Shown here: piece after piece, positions 16,058 to 25,409 of the stretch
How positions within the stretch are numbered: the first letter of the stretch is position 1
Layout of the letters: each line of letters begins with the position of its first letter
Source: CAYUEN01 sp964443745
GTDB lineage: Bacteria > Campylobacterota > Campylobacteria > Campylobacterales > QNZT01
Assembly (NCBI GenBank): GCA_964443745.1
Contig: CAYUEN010000005.1
Location: 14,180-78,179 of the forward strand
Direction of reading: 5' to 3'
DNA length: 64,000 bases
The notes under the pieces: model-generated
The model's input: the letters and a program-made list of their open reading frames with translations, nothing else
Databases searched by the model: none
What the model was told of the DNA's origin: nothing
Made by a program: the position numbers and the translations under genes

Positions 16058-16762
16058 TTAAGGGTTGATAGAAAGTTGTGAGAGTTCTTTAGTCAGTGTC
16101 TCTTGCATTTTTTGATGGAGCTTTTTGAACCACTCCGGGTCGTCCTTGGGATCGATCGCATCGAGGTAGACAACCACTACACGGCCGTGGTGTGCGGTAA
16201 ATTTTTTGGAGTCGAGGATATAACGCGTATTGACGATGACGATCGGCTGTACCTTCAAATCGAGTTTTTCCGCAAGAAGTTTCGCCCCCGCTTTGAAGGG
16301 GAGGATCTTTCGGCCGTCGCCTCTGGTTCCTTCCGGAAACATTGCGATCACCCTCCCCTCCGTCAGTCTTGCTTTGGCTTGTTTGAAGAGGGAAACGAGA
16401 GACTTTCGATCTTCTCTGTCGATTGTGATCATTTTGGGCAGGCTCATTATCTGACCGTAGAAAGGGATATCGCGAATCTCTCTTTTTGCCACCCACGATA
16501 GGTTTCTAGGGTAGATACCATCGACGACCGTGATATCAAGCAGGCTTTGATGGTTCATCACCACCAGTCCCGCTTCCAAATCGGGTTTTCCTTTGACGAT
16601 GAGATCGTATCCGAGCAAAAACCGCTGGATTTTAGACCAAATGCGTCTGAATTGCCAGTTGTGGCGATTGAAGAGTTTCATCAAAACGATCAGGATGAAG
16701 ACGGTGACGACAAGCTCTACAAAAGCGAAGAGCGCACCACCCCTTTCCAGCAGTTTTTTCAT
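16058..16762 (-). CDS. plsC: 1-acyl-sn-glycerol-3-phosphate acyltransferase
   Basis: Makes phosphatidic acid from lysophosphatidic acid at the inner membrane. It has 234 residues from the ATG at 16762, which overlaps the stop of the previous gene as ATGA. An N-terminal membrane helix (ALFAFVELVVTVFILIVLM) precedes the acyltransferase motifs NHQSLLD (here the H of HX4D is replaced in register: NHQSLLDI) and FPEGTRGDG. It is last in a six-gene series of 4-base overlaps. Confidence 0.9.
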   Translation of the reverse strand: MKKLLERGGALFAFVELVVTVFILIVLMKLFNRHNWQFRRIWSKIQRFLLGYDLIVKGKPDLEAGLVVMNHQSLLDITVVDGIYPRNLSWVAKREIRDIPFYGQIMSLPKMITIDREDRKSLVSLFKQAKARLTEGRVIAMFPEGTRGDGRKILPFKAGAKLLAEKLDLKVQPIVIVNTRYILDSKKFTAHHGRVVVVYLDAIDPKDDPEWFKKLHQKMQETLTKELSQLSINP

Positions 16763-17976
16763 TGGGCTTTGATCCATCCGATCTTCTTGTTGGGTAGCAT
16801 CACTTTGATATATCCACTCTTTTTCAATAGCAGATCTGCCTGGACCGTTTGGGGTGTGGTATAGAAAATCGTCGAATTTTCCGTAGGCAAGATCTTGATT
16901 TTGGTACCGGCGGGAAGTACGATCTTTTTGATACGTGCTTCACCATAGAGAAGGTAGATCGCGGCAAGCAGAGAGAAAAAGAGCAGATACCATTTCCGAT
17001 AGAATAGGAAAAGAATCAACAAGAAAGTGGCGAAGCCCAAAATCGCATATTGTTTGTATTTTTGCAAACGGCTTTTTTGTGGATTAAGATCGGTCTGGGT
17101 GCTGATTTTGGAATCTTTGAGGATTATGTCGAAAGAGACGTTACGATACTTTTTGGCAGGGAGTTTAAAATAACTGAATTTTATCTTTTTGATCGTATTG
17201 GGCAAAATCGCGAAATAGTAGATATATTGTCGTTGACCATCCTGTTTGATCTGATCGATACCCTCTCTTATGGCGAACGGTAGATGAAAATCTTCGAGGT
17301 TCCCGCCGGTGGCGTTGATTTCCAGTACGACGATATTGTTCTTTTCGTCATATTTCTTCTGGTTGTGGGAAAGCAACGAAAAATCGTGGCAGATGATGCG
17401 AGAAAAATGAGTACTGTCGGGAAGTGCGATCATCTCGACCTTCGGAGGTTTTATCCGTTCGGTATATCTTCTGCCTTTTGACGTGACGACTTCCACTTCG
17501 ATGGAAGGAAGCTTGGCTCTCTTTTGCAGAGGCTTGTAGATGAAACGATTTCGATACTCACCCTCTCCAATCTTTTTCCAGGGTGAGTTTGGATTGAGTA
17601 TCTTGATTTCCTGACCACCAACAAAGTGCGTGGAAATGGAGCGGATTCCAGAATCGGCTATGAGTGCACGAACTTCGATGGGTTGGTGAGCATGGACATA
17701 GAGCATGGAAGGAGGTGTCGGATAGGAGAGAAAGATAGATTTGGAATCTACCGGCTCGGTTTCGGGCTCCTCTTCGAATCCATCCTTATCGGGCGAATCG
17801 AAAATCGTACCGTTTTCCGGCCGCTCCATCGCTTCGGAAGGAAGTGTTTTCGATGGCACTGTGTGAGCCGATTCACCCTTTTCCGCTTTTTTGAAAAGGT
17901 CTGCGAAAAAACCGCCTTGAACAGACGAGACACTTCCAAGCAGGAGCAGAAGAAACAAGATGGTGAACTTTTTCAC
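16759..17976 (-). CDS. Membrane protein with periplasmic region and C-terminal SH3-like domain, unknown function
   Basis: A 405-residue protein I cannot name. It has a signal peptide (to about residue 21), a charged Glu/Pro-rich linker, and a beta-rich extracytoplasmic region at about 80-290 with SYPTPPSMLYVHAHQPIEVR. Two closely spaced membrane segments follow at about 305-345 (YAILGFATFLLILFLFY and WYLLFFSLLAAIYLLYG). The C-terminal 60 residues resemble a bacterial SH3 domain ending in KKIGWIKAQ, a form often linked to the cell wall. The domain order is loosely like BatD proteins. It lies between purQ and plsC with 4-base overlaps on both sides. Confidence 0.75.
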   Translation of the reverse strand: MKKFTILFLLLLLGSVSSVQGGFFADLFKKAEKGESAHTVPSKTLPSEAMERPENGTIFDSPDKDGFEEEPETEPVDSKSIFLSYPTPPSMLYVHAHQPIEVRALIADSGIRSISTHFVGGQEIKILNPNSPWKKIGEGEYRNRFIYKPLQKRAKLPSIEVEVVTSKGRRYTERIKPPKVEMIALPDSTHFSRIICHDFSLLSHNQKKYDEKNNIVVLEINATGGNLEDFHLPFAIREGIDQIKQDGQRQYIYYFAILPNTIKKIKFSYFKLPAKKYRNVSFDIILKDSKISTQTDLNPQKSRLQKYKQYAILGFATFLLILFLFYRKWYLLFFSLLAAIYLLYGEARIKKIVLPAGTKIKILPTENSTIFYTTPQTVQADLLLKKSGYIKVMLPNKKIGWIKAQ

Positions 17977-18644
17977 CGAAGCAACCCCTGAATCATCCTC
18001 ATCCCATCATCGGATCCCAAAAGTGGCTCCATCGCCCGTTCGGGATGAGGCATCAAACCGAAGACATTTCTCTTTCTGTTGCAAATACCGGCGATCGCTG
18101 CGACCGAACCGTTTGGATTGCTCGTCTCACCCCGAGAATCGCAATAGCTCAAGAGAATCTGATCATGATCGCGAAGCGTTTGCAAACCCGCATCGTCTAT
18201 GTAATAATTGCCTTCACCATGGGCGATCGGAACGTTGAGAACGTCTCCCTTTTGAAAATTTTGTAAAAAAGCGTTCTCGACATTTTCCACCTTCAGATGA
18301 TGATACCTGGAGATGAAATGGACGTTTTGATTCTTCTTCATCGCACCTGGGAGCAGGTGGGATTCAAGCAGAATCTGAAAACCGTTACAGATTCCCAGGA
18401 CACGTCCTCCTCTGTCCGCGAAATTGATTACAGCGGCCATAATCGGTGAAAACTTTGCTATTGCCCCGGAACGCAGATAGTCTCCGTAACTGAAACCGCC
18501 AGGAAGAACGACCAGATCGACCGTTTTGGAGAGTGCGACATCCTTGTGCCAGACAAATTGTGTCTTCGCACCCGCTTTTTCGAATGCATATTGGGTATCG
18601 AGGTCGCAGTTGGTACCAGGAAACTGAACGATCGCGACATTCAT
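17973..18644 (-). CDS. purQ: Phosphoribosylformylglycinamidine synthase glutaminase subunit PurQ
   Basis: Class I glutamine amidotransferase that feeds ammonia to PurL. It has 223 residues. The oxyanion region VVLPGGFSYGDYLR, the nucleophile in GRVLGICNGFQIL and the catalytic His-Glu in MPHPERAM are all present. It overlaps purS by ATGA. Its catalytic partner PurL is encoded at the start of this window on the other strand. Confidence 0.96.
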   Translation of the reverse strand: MNVAIVQFPGTNCDLDTQYAFEKAGAKTQFVWHKDVALSKTVDLVVLPGGFSYGDYLRSGAIAKFSPIMAAVINFADRGGRVLGICNGFQILLESHLLPGAMKKNQNVHFISRYHHLKVENVENAFLQNFQKGDVLNVPIAHGEGNYYIDDAGLQTLRDHDQILLSYCDSRGETSNPNGSVAAIAGICNRKRNVFGLMPHPERAMEPLLGSDDGMRMIQGLLR

Positions 18645-18883
18645 CGTTCGATCTCTATCGTATACTCTTCGATCACGGTATTGGCCAACAGCTCTTCACA
18701 CATCTTTTCGACTTCCGCTTTCGCGTGCTGGGGATTCTCACTTTCGAGTTCAAGAATGATCTGTTTGCCAATACGTACATCTTTGACCTCGTTAAATCCG
18801 AGTGCACCGAGTGCATGATGAACCGCTTTGCCCTGTGGGTCCAAAACTCCCTCTTTTAGTCTGACGTTGACGATCGCTCTCAT
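18641..18883 (-). CDS. purS: Phosphoribosylformylglycinamidine synthase subunit PurS
   Basis: A small structural subunit bridging PurL and PurQ. It has 80 residues. The family pattern is VRLKEGVLDPQGKAVHHALG, then FNEVKDVRIGKQIILEL and CEELLANTVIEEYTIEI. It sits between purC and purQ with 4-base overlaps, which should hold PurS and PurQ amounts close. Confidence 0.94.
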   Translation of the reverse strand: MRAIVNVRLKEGVLDPQGKAVHHALGALGFNEVKDVRIGKQIILELESENPQHAKAEVEKMCEELLANTVIEEYTIEIER

Positions 18884-19602
18884 TTCTCATCCTCGTTGAT
18901 TCGTTTTAATACCTCTTCATAGGCGAGTTTGACACTACCCAAATCTTCTCTGAAACGGTCTTTGTCCAACTTCTCCCTCGTATCCATATCCCAAAATCTA
19001 CAGCTGTCCGGACTGATTTCATCCGAAAGGAGGATCTCTCCGTCGCTGTCGATACCGAATTCGACTTTGAAATCGACCAGTTCCAGACGTCGCTTCGCGA
19101 AAAAAGGCTTCAAAATGGCGTTGATTTCTCTTCCCAATTCGCGAAGTCGTTCCAGTTGTTCTCTGTTTTTCACCAGATCGAGGATCATACAGTGATCGTC
19201 GTTGATCAAAGGATCTCCCAAGTCATCGTTTTTGTAATAAAATTCTATTATGGTAAAAGGCAGCACCCTCCCCTCTTCGATCCCCAATCTTTTGGTAAGT
19301 GAACCGGTGGCGATATTCCTGGCGACCACCTCTATCGGGATGATCTTAACTTTTTTGACCAGTTGGTGGTTCGCATCCAACTGTTCTACAAGGTGGGTCT
19401 TGATACCCGACTCTTCGAGCAGCTTGAAGAGTCGGGCACTGATTTGGGCATTCAAAGCTCCCTTCCCCGCTTCGCTTCCCCTCTTCTCGGCATTGAAGGC
19501 GGTCAAGTCGTCTTTGAATTCTGCGATTAACAGGTCCGGATCTTCGGTAGCGTAGAGTCTTTTGGCTTTCCCTTCATAAAGCAACTCGCGTTTTTGCATC
19601 AC
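18880..19602 (-). CDS. purC: Phosphoribosylaminoimidazole-succinocarboxamide synthase
   Basis: Step seven of purine synthesis: joins aspartate to CAIR using ATP. It has 240 residues. Motifs include LLYEGKAKRLYATEDPDLLI, DDLTAFNAEKRG, PIEVVARNIATGSL and FKVEFGIDSDGEILLSDEIS followed by DSCRFWD. Overlaps ctpA upstream and purS downstream by ATGA. Confidence 0.96.
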   Translation of the reverse strand: MMQKRELLYEGKAKRLYATEDPDLLIAEFKDDLTAFNAEKRGSEAGKGALNAQISARLFKLLEESGIKTHLVEQLDANHQLVKKVKIIPIEVVARNIATGSLTKRLGIEEGRVLPFTIIEFYYKNDDLGDPLINDDHCMILDLVKNREQLERLRELGREINAILKPFFAKRRLELVDFKVEFGIDSDGEILLSDEISPDSCRFWDMDTREKLDKDRFREDLGSVKLAYEEVLKRINEDEK

Positions 19603-20933
19603 TTCTCCTTCCCGTTTTGGGTGATCGTCAACACTTTGAGTGCGTCGATGGCGGTTTTGAGTTGAATATCTTTGAGGATGTCCTCTTCCAACAAAACCTT
19701 CTTACGGCTTTTCTTCTCCTTTTTCTTTTTGGGTTTTTTCCCATCTACCTTCTCGAGTTCCTCTTTCAGATGTTTTTTCAGATCCTTCTCTTTGAGTGCG
19801 AATTCATCTTTCTCGACGGGAACCTCACCGGGATAGACTTCGATATCGGGAGTCACCCCTTTTGCCTGGATGGTTCGACCACTGGGAAGATAGTATCTGG
19901 CGACGGTCAGTCTAAGACCCTCTCCGTCTCCAAGAGGAAGAATCACTTGAACACTTCCTTTACCGAAACTTTTCTGGCCTACAAGTATCGCACGCCGGTG
20001 ATCTTGTAAAGCGCCACTGACGATTTCGCTGGCACTCGCACTTCCCGCATTGATCAAAACCACCAATGGAACGTTTTTGAAAGTACCGGGAACCGTTGCC
20101 TTGTAGATCTGATTCTCGCTCTTGAGTCTTCCCTTTTGCGAAACGATGACACCTTTTTCCACAAAAAGATCGACCAACCCGACAGCCTGGCTCAACAAAC
20201 CGCCAGGGTTGTTCCGTAGATCGAGAATGATACCTTTCATGCCCGTTTTGTTCGCCTCGAGAGCCTTTTTTACGTCTTTGGTCACCTTTTTGTCGAAACT
20301 CGTGACCCTGATATAGAGAAAGCCCGTCTCATCGATTTTTTTGGTATAGACCGAATCGACTTTGATGATTGCTCTGGTTATTTTGACGATGAGCGGCTTT
20401 GGCTCTTTCTTGCGAACGATCGTCAGGGTAATATCGGTGCCCGGTTTGCCGCGCATCAATCCGACCGCCTCGTCGATCGTCATATTGAGTGTCGCCTTGT
20501 CGTCTATCTTGAGGATGATATCTCCCGCTTTCAGGCCGGCTTTGTCCGCTGGGGTTCCTTCGATCGGAGAGATGACGGTCAACGCACCATCCCGCATACC
20601 CACCGTGATACCGAGTCCACCAAATTCCCCTTCTGTCTGGACTTTCAGATCTTTGAACTCCTTTTTCGTCATGAAAGAGGAGTGTGCATCGAGATTGGCC
20701 AGAAGCCCTTCGAGCGATTTGTTGACGATATCGGTGATATTCGTCTCATCGACGTAATACTGCTCGATTGTCTGTACCACTTTGGTATATTTGGCAAGCG
20801 CCTTGAGTCGATCCTGTGAAATGGTCTGGTTGGGAAGTTTACTGTTTTTCGCCCATGCCGACGAAGTGACGAAGAGGCTCGTGGTAATCAGTGTCGTAAC
20901 GAATCCCAACACGATATATCGCATTTTTTTCAT
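19599..20933 (-). CDS. ctpA: C-terminal processing (S41) peptidase CtpA
   Basis: Periplasmic serine protease with a Ser-Lys dyad. The start chosen is the ATG at 20933 (MKKMRYIVLGFVTTLI), giving 444 residues with a signal peptide ending near SSAWA. A PDZ domain at about 85-170 has GGLGITVGMRDGALTVISPI. The catalytic Ser lies in NAGSASASEIVSGAL and the Lys in GQKSFGKGSVQ. The C-terminus has a Lys-rich stretch (KKPKKKKEKKSRKK). First gene of the chain leading to the purine genes. Confidence 0.92.
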   Translation of the reverse strand: MKKMRYIVLGFVTTLITTSLFVTSSAWAKNSKLPNQTISQDRLKALAKYTKVVQTIEQYYVDETNITDIVNKSLEGLLANLDAHSSFMTKKEFKDLKVQTEGEFGGLGITVGMRDGALTVISPIEGTPADKAGLKAGDIILKIDDKATLNMTIDEAVGLMRGKPGTDITLTIVRKKEPKPLIVKITRAIIKVDSVYTKKIDETGFLYIRVTSFDKKVTKDVKKALEANKTGMKGIILDLRNNPGGLLSQAVGLVDLFVEKGVIVSQKGRLKSENQIYKATVPGTFKNVPLVVLINAGSASASEIVSGALQDHRRAILVGQKSFGKGSVQVILPLGDGEGLRLTVARYYLPSGRTIQAKGVTPDIEVYPGEVPVEKDEFALKEKDLKKHLKEELEKVDGKKPKKKKEKKSRKKVLLEEDILKDIQLKTAIDALKVLTITQNGKEK

Positions 20934-21004
20934 ATGGCTTACGCTCCAGTATAATAGTTTCACTCTATCTTAATCTATTTTTTCTGAAAAAGAGTTGCGG
21001 ACTC

Positions 21005-23029
21005 TTATCCCGTGATCTCCTTGATATCGGCGATTTGCCTGAACGCTTCGTAGATTTGACCGATTAGATGTTTGCGGTTATGCATAATGGCGGGATCTTT
21101 TGCATTGACGAGAACTTCATCGAAAAATCTGTCTATCTCCTCCTTGAGTCCAAAGAGAGCCTGCAGACGACTCGCATAATCGGGATAGTGTGAATTGTTG
21201 ACGGTGTTGAAACGTTTGTAGAGCACTGCCTCGGCCTCTTTTTCGAACAGAGCAGGATCCACGCTCAAGCGCTCGCCCGGTTCCAGATCTTTGATGATGT
21301 TGGCGACCCTTTTGAAAGTGGTGTGTAGCATTTTGAAACGGTCGGTAGAGACAATCTCATCCAGAGCCGTGATCTTTTTGTAAATCTCGAGAATGTCGCG
21401 TTCGCCACAGGAGAGAACCGCCTGTATGACGGATGGGTTCACCTGGAAATATTGCATCAGACGTTCGATGAAGAAATTTTCGATCAAAGAGAGATCCAAA
21501 TTGGCGTAATGGGCGGATAGAGCCTGAATATCTTTTTTCAGGTCGAATGGAAATTCCCGATCCAATACGATTTTGATGACACCAAGGGCCGCACGCCGCA
21601 TTGCGAAGGGGTCTTTGGTGCCCGTGGGGATTTTTCCGATTTCAAAGAGCGAGAGAATCGTATCGAGTTTTCCACTCATAGCGACCAGGGCACTCATGTC
21701 GTTGGAAGGAAGGGGGCTCTCCTCTCCATCGGGCAGATACTGCTCTTTCAATGCGATGGCGAGTTGTTCGTCTTCTCCGGACGCTTTGGCATAATAATAC
21801 CCCATAATCCCCTGCAATTCGGGGAACTCGTACACCATGTCGGTCAACAGATCCGCTTTGGAAAGCATAACGGCCCGCTCCAGCAACTTAAAATCGTAGG
21901 CTTCGAGCCGATCTCCATACCGTTGGTAGAGATAGTGTGCGATCCGTTTCTCTCTGAGCTCTTTTTCGTAAATCGAACCTAGATCCTCCATATAGACGAC
22001 CTCTTTGAGCCCCTCTGGATCGAGCCCTTTTTTCAGATCGTTTTCATAAAAGAAAAGAGCGTCGCTCAATCTCGCTTTGAGGACTTTTTGATTGCCTGTG
22101 ACGATCTGGCCGAAATCATCCGTAATCGCATTGGAGACGACAACGAAGCGGTTGACCACCGTTTCGGATTCGAAAAGAGGAAAATAGCGCTGATGCTCCT
22201 TCATGGAGGTGATGATCACTTCGGGAGGAAGTCTCAAAAAGCGGGAATCGAAACTTCCACTCAACGCGGTAGGCATCTCTGTAATCGCCACGACTTCTTC
22301 GATCAGCGCCTCATCCCGATCGATACGGTATCCCTCCTTTTCGATCTGTTCGAATTGCTCGAAAATTCGATTCTTTCTCTCGGATTGGTCGAGTATCACA
22401 CCCGATTTGGCCAATTTTTCGAAATAGTCGGCCGGAGTTTTGTAGGGGATGGGATCGTATGAGAGGGCACGGTGGCCGTAGGTGAGGGCTTGCGAATCCA
22501 CACCATAACATCTCATAGGGATCTCCTCCTCCCCCAACATCACTCCAATCCAGCGGATGGGGCGGATGAAACTCTGTTCCAGATTCCCCCACCGCATCGT
22601 TTTGCCGAAATTGAGTCCATGAAGAAAGGTTTCGATCAATCGAGGAAGCAACGCTTTTGCGGAACTCCCTTTTCGAATACGTCGATGATGGAGTACCTCT
22701 TTGCCGTTTTTTACGGCACGTCCGAGCTCTTGGACCGAAACACCGCATTTTCTGGCGAATCCAAGAGCCGCGGGAGTGGGCTCTCCATCCTTGAACGCGA
22801 TCTCTACGGGCGCACCGTAGAGCTCTTCGGTGATATCGGGCTGACTGGTTGAGAAAACAGGATGCCAGAGCACGAGCCTTCTGGGGGTGTAGTAGAAGTG
22901 AAACGGCGTATTCAACATCTGCTTTTCGAGAATCTCTTCCCATTTTCGGGGTATGTTCGGAAGCTCTTTGAGAAAAGGGATGGCGGGAAGTTCTTCGACG
23001 CCGATTTCGATCAGAAGGGGTTGTGTCAT
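21005..23029 (-). CDS. glyS: Glycyl-tRNA synthetase beta subunit
   Basis: Beta subunit of the alpha2-beta2 glycyl-tRNA synthetase. The start at 23029 (MTQPLLIEIGVEELPAIPF) gives 674 residues and the canonical N-terminus; earlier codons add 13 unlike residues. Motifs include TPRRLVLW, FGKTMRWGNLEQSFIRPIRW, MKEHQRYFPLF, KADLLTDMVYEFPELQGIMG and the C-terminal anticodon region FNTVNNSHYPDY ... FFDEVLVNA. The alpha subunit glyQ is not in the window. Confidence 0.95.
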   Translation of the reverse strand: MTQPLLIEIGVEELPAIPFLKELPNIPRKWEEILEKQMLNTPFHFYYTPRRLVLWHPVFSTSQPDITEELYGAPVEIAFKDGEPTPAALGFARKCGVSVQELGRAVKNGKEVLHHRRIRKGSSAKALLPRLIETFLHGLNFGKTMRWGNLEQSFIRPIRWIGVMLGEEEIPMRCYGVDSQALTYGHRALSYDPIPYKTPADYFEKLAKSGVILDQSERKNRIFEQFEQIEKEGYRIDRDEALIEEVVAITEMPTALSGSFDSRFLRLPPEVIITSMKEHQRYFPLFESETVVNRFVVVSNAITDDFGQIVTGNQKVLKARLSDALFFYENDLKKGLDPEGLKEVVYMEDLGSIYEKELREKRIAHYLYQRYGDRLEAYDFKLLERAVMLSKADLLTDMVYEFPELQGIMGYYYAKASGEDEQLAIALKEQYLPDGEESPLPSNDMSALVAMSGKLDTILSLFEIGKIPTGTKDPFAMRRAALGVIKIVLDREFPFDLKKDIQALSAHYANLDLSLIENFFIERLMQYFQVNPSVIQAVLSCGERDILEIYKKITALDEIVSTDRFKMLHTTFKRVANIIKDLEPGERLSVDPALFEKEAEAVLYKRFNTVNNSHYPDYASRLQALFGLKEEIDRFFDEVLVNAKDPAIMHNRKHLIGQIYEAFRQIADIKEITG

Positions 23030-23087
23030 AGATGTAAACCTTGTTACAGTTTTGCGGGATTGTAGCAAAGAAGATGTAAAAGTTGGT

Positions 23088-23213
23088 TTACTCGTCCTTT
23101 TTGTCGCGACGGTCGCGCTCTTTCGCCTGCGATTGCAGCATGAAGCCTCTGACCATGAAAACCATGAAAAGAACGAAGAGCGTCGTCATGAAAATATCGA
23201 AAAACGTCTGCAT
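23088..23213 (-). CDS. 41-residue single-span membrane protein
   Basis: A short gene starting MQTFFDIFMTTLFVLFMVFM. A hydrophobic helix (about 3-21) is followed by a strongly charged cytoplasmic-type tail (QAKERDRRDKKDE). Its ATG overlaps the stop of the 447-residue unknown gene as ATGA, and glyS follows after about 60 bases, which supports a real coupled gene. I recognise no family. The charge pattern would place the C-terminus inside. Confidence 0.6.
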   Translation of the reverse strand: MQTFFDIFMTTLFVLFMVFMVRGFMLQSQAKERDRRDKKDE

Positions 23214-24556
23214 CACCCCTCCTGATCGAAGAGGAGATCGAAAGCGGATTTTCTCTCGATTTCACGCAAAGAGATACTGAAATTGTTGATACGTTTGCCG
23301 ACTATGGAAGAGGCGAACCTGGGAAGGACATTCAACAGACAAAAGCTGATGATACCCCTCTCCCTGTCAATGAAGATCGTATCGAATTCACGCACGATCT
23401 TTTTGAGATTGTACTCCTTGATATCGATTTCGGCATCGTAACGGTATCGCAGAAGTGAAAAGAAGATCTGTCTTCGCATCAGGTCCTGGATCCTTCTCTC
23501 GAACGCCTCTTCGTCGTCGTAGAGGAGTTTCTCTTCGTTTTCCAGATCCAGTATTCTTTGGGAGTAGAAATTGGTATGGAGATTCTTTTCCATGGAAAGA
23601 ATGTAATCTTCAAGCAAAAAATCGAGTTTGAGGACCTTGTCCACGCCACGCATATGCTCCTGGAGCAAATCTTTCTGGCGAATGTAGCTCTTCGAACTGA
23701 TATAGAAGAACTTCAGATGCAGATGGCGGGTTTTGATATAGTCCAAAATTTCGTTTTTGAGAGAATCGTCCTCTCTGTTGTAGATGAGAATATCCATCTC
23801 TTCGAGCATCTGCATATCGCCCTCTTCGATTTGTTCCAGAGTGTAAAATTCGATATCGTCGACATCTCTGAAAAGATAGTAATTCAACTTTTTGACATCT
23901 TCGTTGTCACTGACCAGCATCATCTGGATCGGTTTTAGCTTGTGCGACTCTTTTGAAAGAAGGGAGAGTTCGACCAGCGTTTCATCCGAGATTTCCTGGA
24001 TCGTATGGGGGGATTGAAGCGTTTCGGCCTGTGTCATATTGCTATCCTTTCTGGTTTCGAATAGGGAGTTTAATGTCAAAGTCTGGGAAAACTTTTGTAA
24101 CTCCTTCTGTAGAATCCGTACGGAATCTCCATAGCTTCCGTAGATGAAAATCACTTTTTTTCGGTATCGCTCGAGCAATATCGCGATCTCATCGAAAAAA
24201 CGCCTTATCTCTTCTGGATCGTCGCAATCGAGGTAGTAGTCGATTCTGTCGAAATAGAGAAAAGTCCCCTCGAAACTGCGCAATATCTCTTCGAGCGCCG
24301 GTATGATCTTCGATCTTGAATCCTTGAAAGAGCGTTTGAGAAAAAAGAAGCGTATCTTTTCAACAAGCGGAGCGAAATGGGGCAACGTCATCTTCAGATG
24401 CACCAATTCACTCTTTACGAGCAGGTAGTTTTGTGACGAGAGAAACAGGATCTCTTCCCTGGGCTCTTTCAGCAACAGGAGAGCAAGCAGAGAGAGACTG
24501 CATCGATCCTGACAATTGAGGGATAGTATGCTCTTGTCCGTATCTATCGACTGCAC
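23213..24556 (-). CDS. Unknown 447-residue protein, possible degenerate P-loop plus receiver-like domains
   Basis: I do not recognise this protein. The N-terminal 160 residues alternate strands and helices (EEILFLSSQN, GTFLYFDRIDYYLD, KKVIFIYGSYGDS) in the manner of a RecA-like fold, but no Walker A motif is visible. Residues about 205-310 (IQMMLVSDNEDVKKLNYYLF ... MDILIYNRED ... LKFFYISSKS) resemble a response-regulator receiver without its usual phosphorylation set. The C-terminus is charged and helical. The start is GTG with GAGG seven bases upstream. No signal or membrane segment. The domain reading is inference from strand patterns. Confidence 0.7.
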   Translation of the reverse strand: MQSIDTDKSILSLNCQDRCSLSLLALLLLKEPREEILFLSSQNYLLVKSELVHLKMTLPHFAPLVEKIRFFFLKRSFKDSRSKIIPALEEILRSFEGTFLYFDRIDYYLDCDDPEEIRRFFDEIAILLERYRKKVIFIYGSYGDSVRILQKELQKFSQTLTLNSLFETRKDSNMTQAETLQSPHTIQEISDETLVELSLLSKESHKLKPIQMMLVSDNEDVKKLNYYLFRDVDDIEFYTLEQIEEGDMQMLEEMDILIYNREDDSLKNEILDYIKTRHLHLKFFYISSKSYIRQKDLLQEHMRGVDKVLKLDFLLEDYILSMEKNLHTNFYSQRILDLENEEKLLYDDEEAFERRIQDLMRRQIFFSLLRYRYDAEIDIKEYNLKKIVREFDTIFIDRERGIISFCLLNVLPRFASSIVGKRINNFSISLREIERKSAFDLLFDQEG

Positions 24557-24644
24557 GATGAATCCTCTGTTTTTCTCTATGGTGTTAGATCGGCCAAAAG
24601 GCTAGATAGTTTAACGAAATGGGGAAAAAATATAAGTGTTGATC

Positions 24645-25409
24645 TCAATCTCTGTAAAGGGTGAAAATTTTACTGTTTTCATCGTCGATACGAAGAAGGT
24701 TGATGAAATCACGCTTGTAGATTCCGCTGTCCAAGCCGATTTTGTCACTTTTGACAAAAGGGGTCGCAAAAGGAGTATGGCCGAAGATCACCGTATACTC
24801 AAGCGCCTTGTCGCTGAAGAGAAATTTGTCACGAATCCAGTAGATGTGCTCTTCTCTCTCCTGGATTTTCATCTCCGAAATATCGGGATCTATTCCCGCA
24901 TGGACGAAGAGATATCTATTCTTCTGGTCCAGATAGTAGGGAAGAAGCGATTTCAGAAATGCTTCAAATTCCAGATAGAAATCGGGTTCTCGTTGAAAAA
25001 TATAGGTGAGCGTTTCGACACTCTGCCTGAAGAAGAGGTATTTTTGATAGGGGGTTTTGTCTTTGTGGAGGTAGTAGTCCTCATAAAAGCGCTCATGGTT
25101 TCCTTTCAGGAAAAGCATACGTTTTCCCTCCTGATCGGCCCACTTCTTCAACTTGATCAGGGAGCTGATCACTCGATAGGAGCCCGCATCGGCGAAACTC
25201 TTGCCAAACACTCTCCCCGGCTCCCCTCTATCCATATAATCACCAAGGAAGATGACCGTTCGCGCTTTTTCACTCTTTTTGACGACCTCTTCGACCTTTC
25301 GATAAAGACTCCAGTTCCCATGAAGATCGGGAACGACGAGATATTTGCACCGCTTTTGCCTCTCATCCTTGGATGTGAAGAGTTTCGTAGGCAAAAAACG
25401 GATCTTCAT
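24645..25409 (-). CDS. PPP-family metallophosphatase
   Basis: A 254-residue calcineurin-like phosphoesterase. The metal-binding set is nearly complete: LVVPDLHGNW (the first motif is PDLHG where GDxHG is usual), FLGDYMDRG, LKGNHERF, FVHAGIDPD and VIFGHTPF. Bacterial members of this family include serine/threonine phosphatases and Ap4A hydrolases; this substrate cannot be told from sequence. The ATG overlaps the DUF89 gene stop as ATGA, so the two phosphatases are probably made together. Confidence 0.88.
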   Translation of the reverse strand: MKIRFLPTKLFTSKDERQKRCKYLVVPDLHGNWSLYRKVEEVVKKSEKARTVIFLGDYMDRGEPGRVFGKSFADAGSYRVISSLIKLKKWADQEGKRMLFLKGNHERFYEDYYLHKDKTPYQKYLFFRQSVETLTYIFQREPDFYLEFEAFLKSLLPYYLDQKNRYLFVHAGIDPDISEMKIQEREEHIYWIRDKFLFSDKALEYTVIFGHTPFATPFVKSDKIGLDSGIYKRDFINLLRIDDENSKIFTLYRD

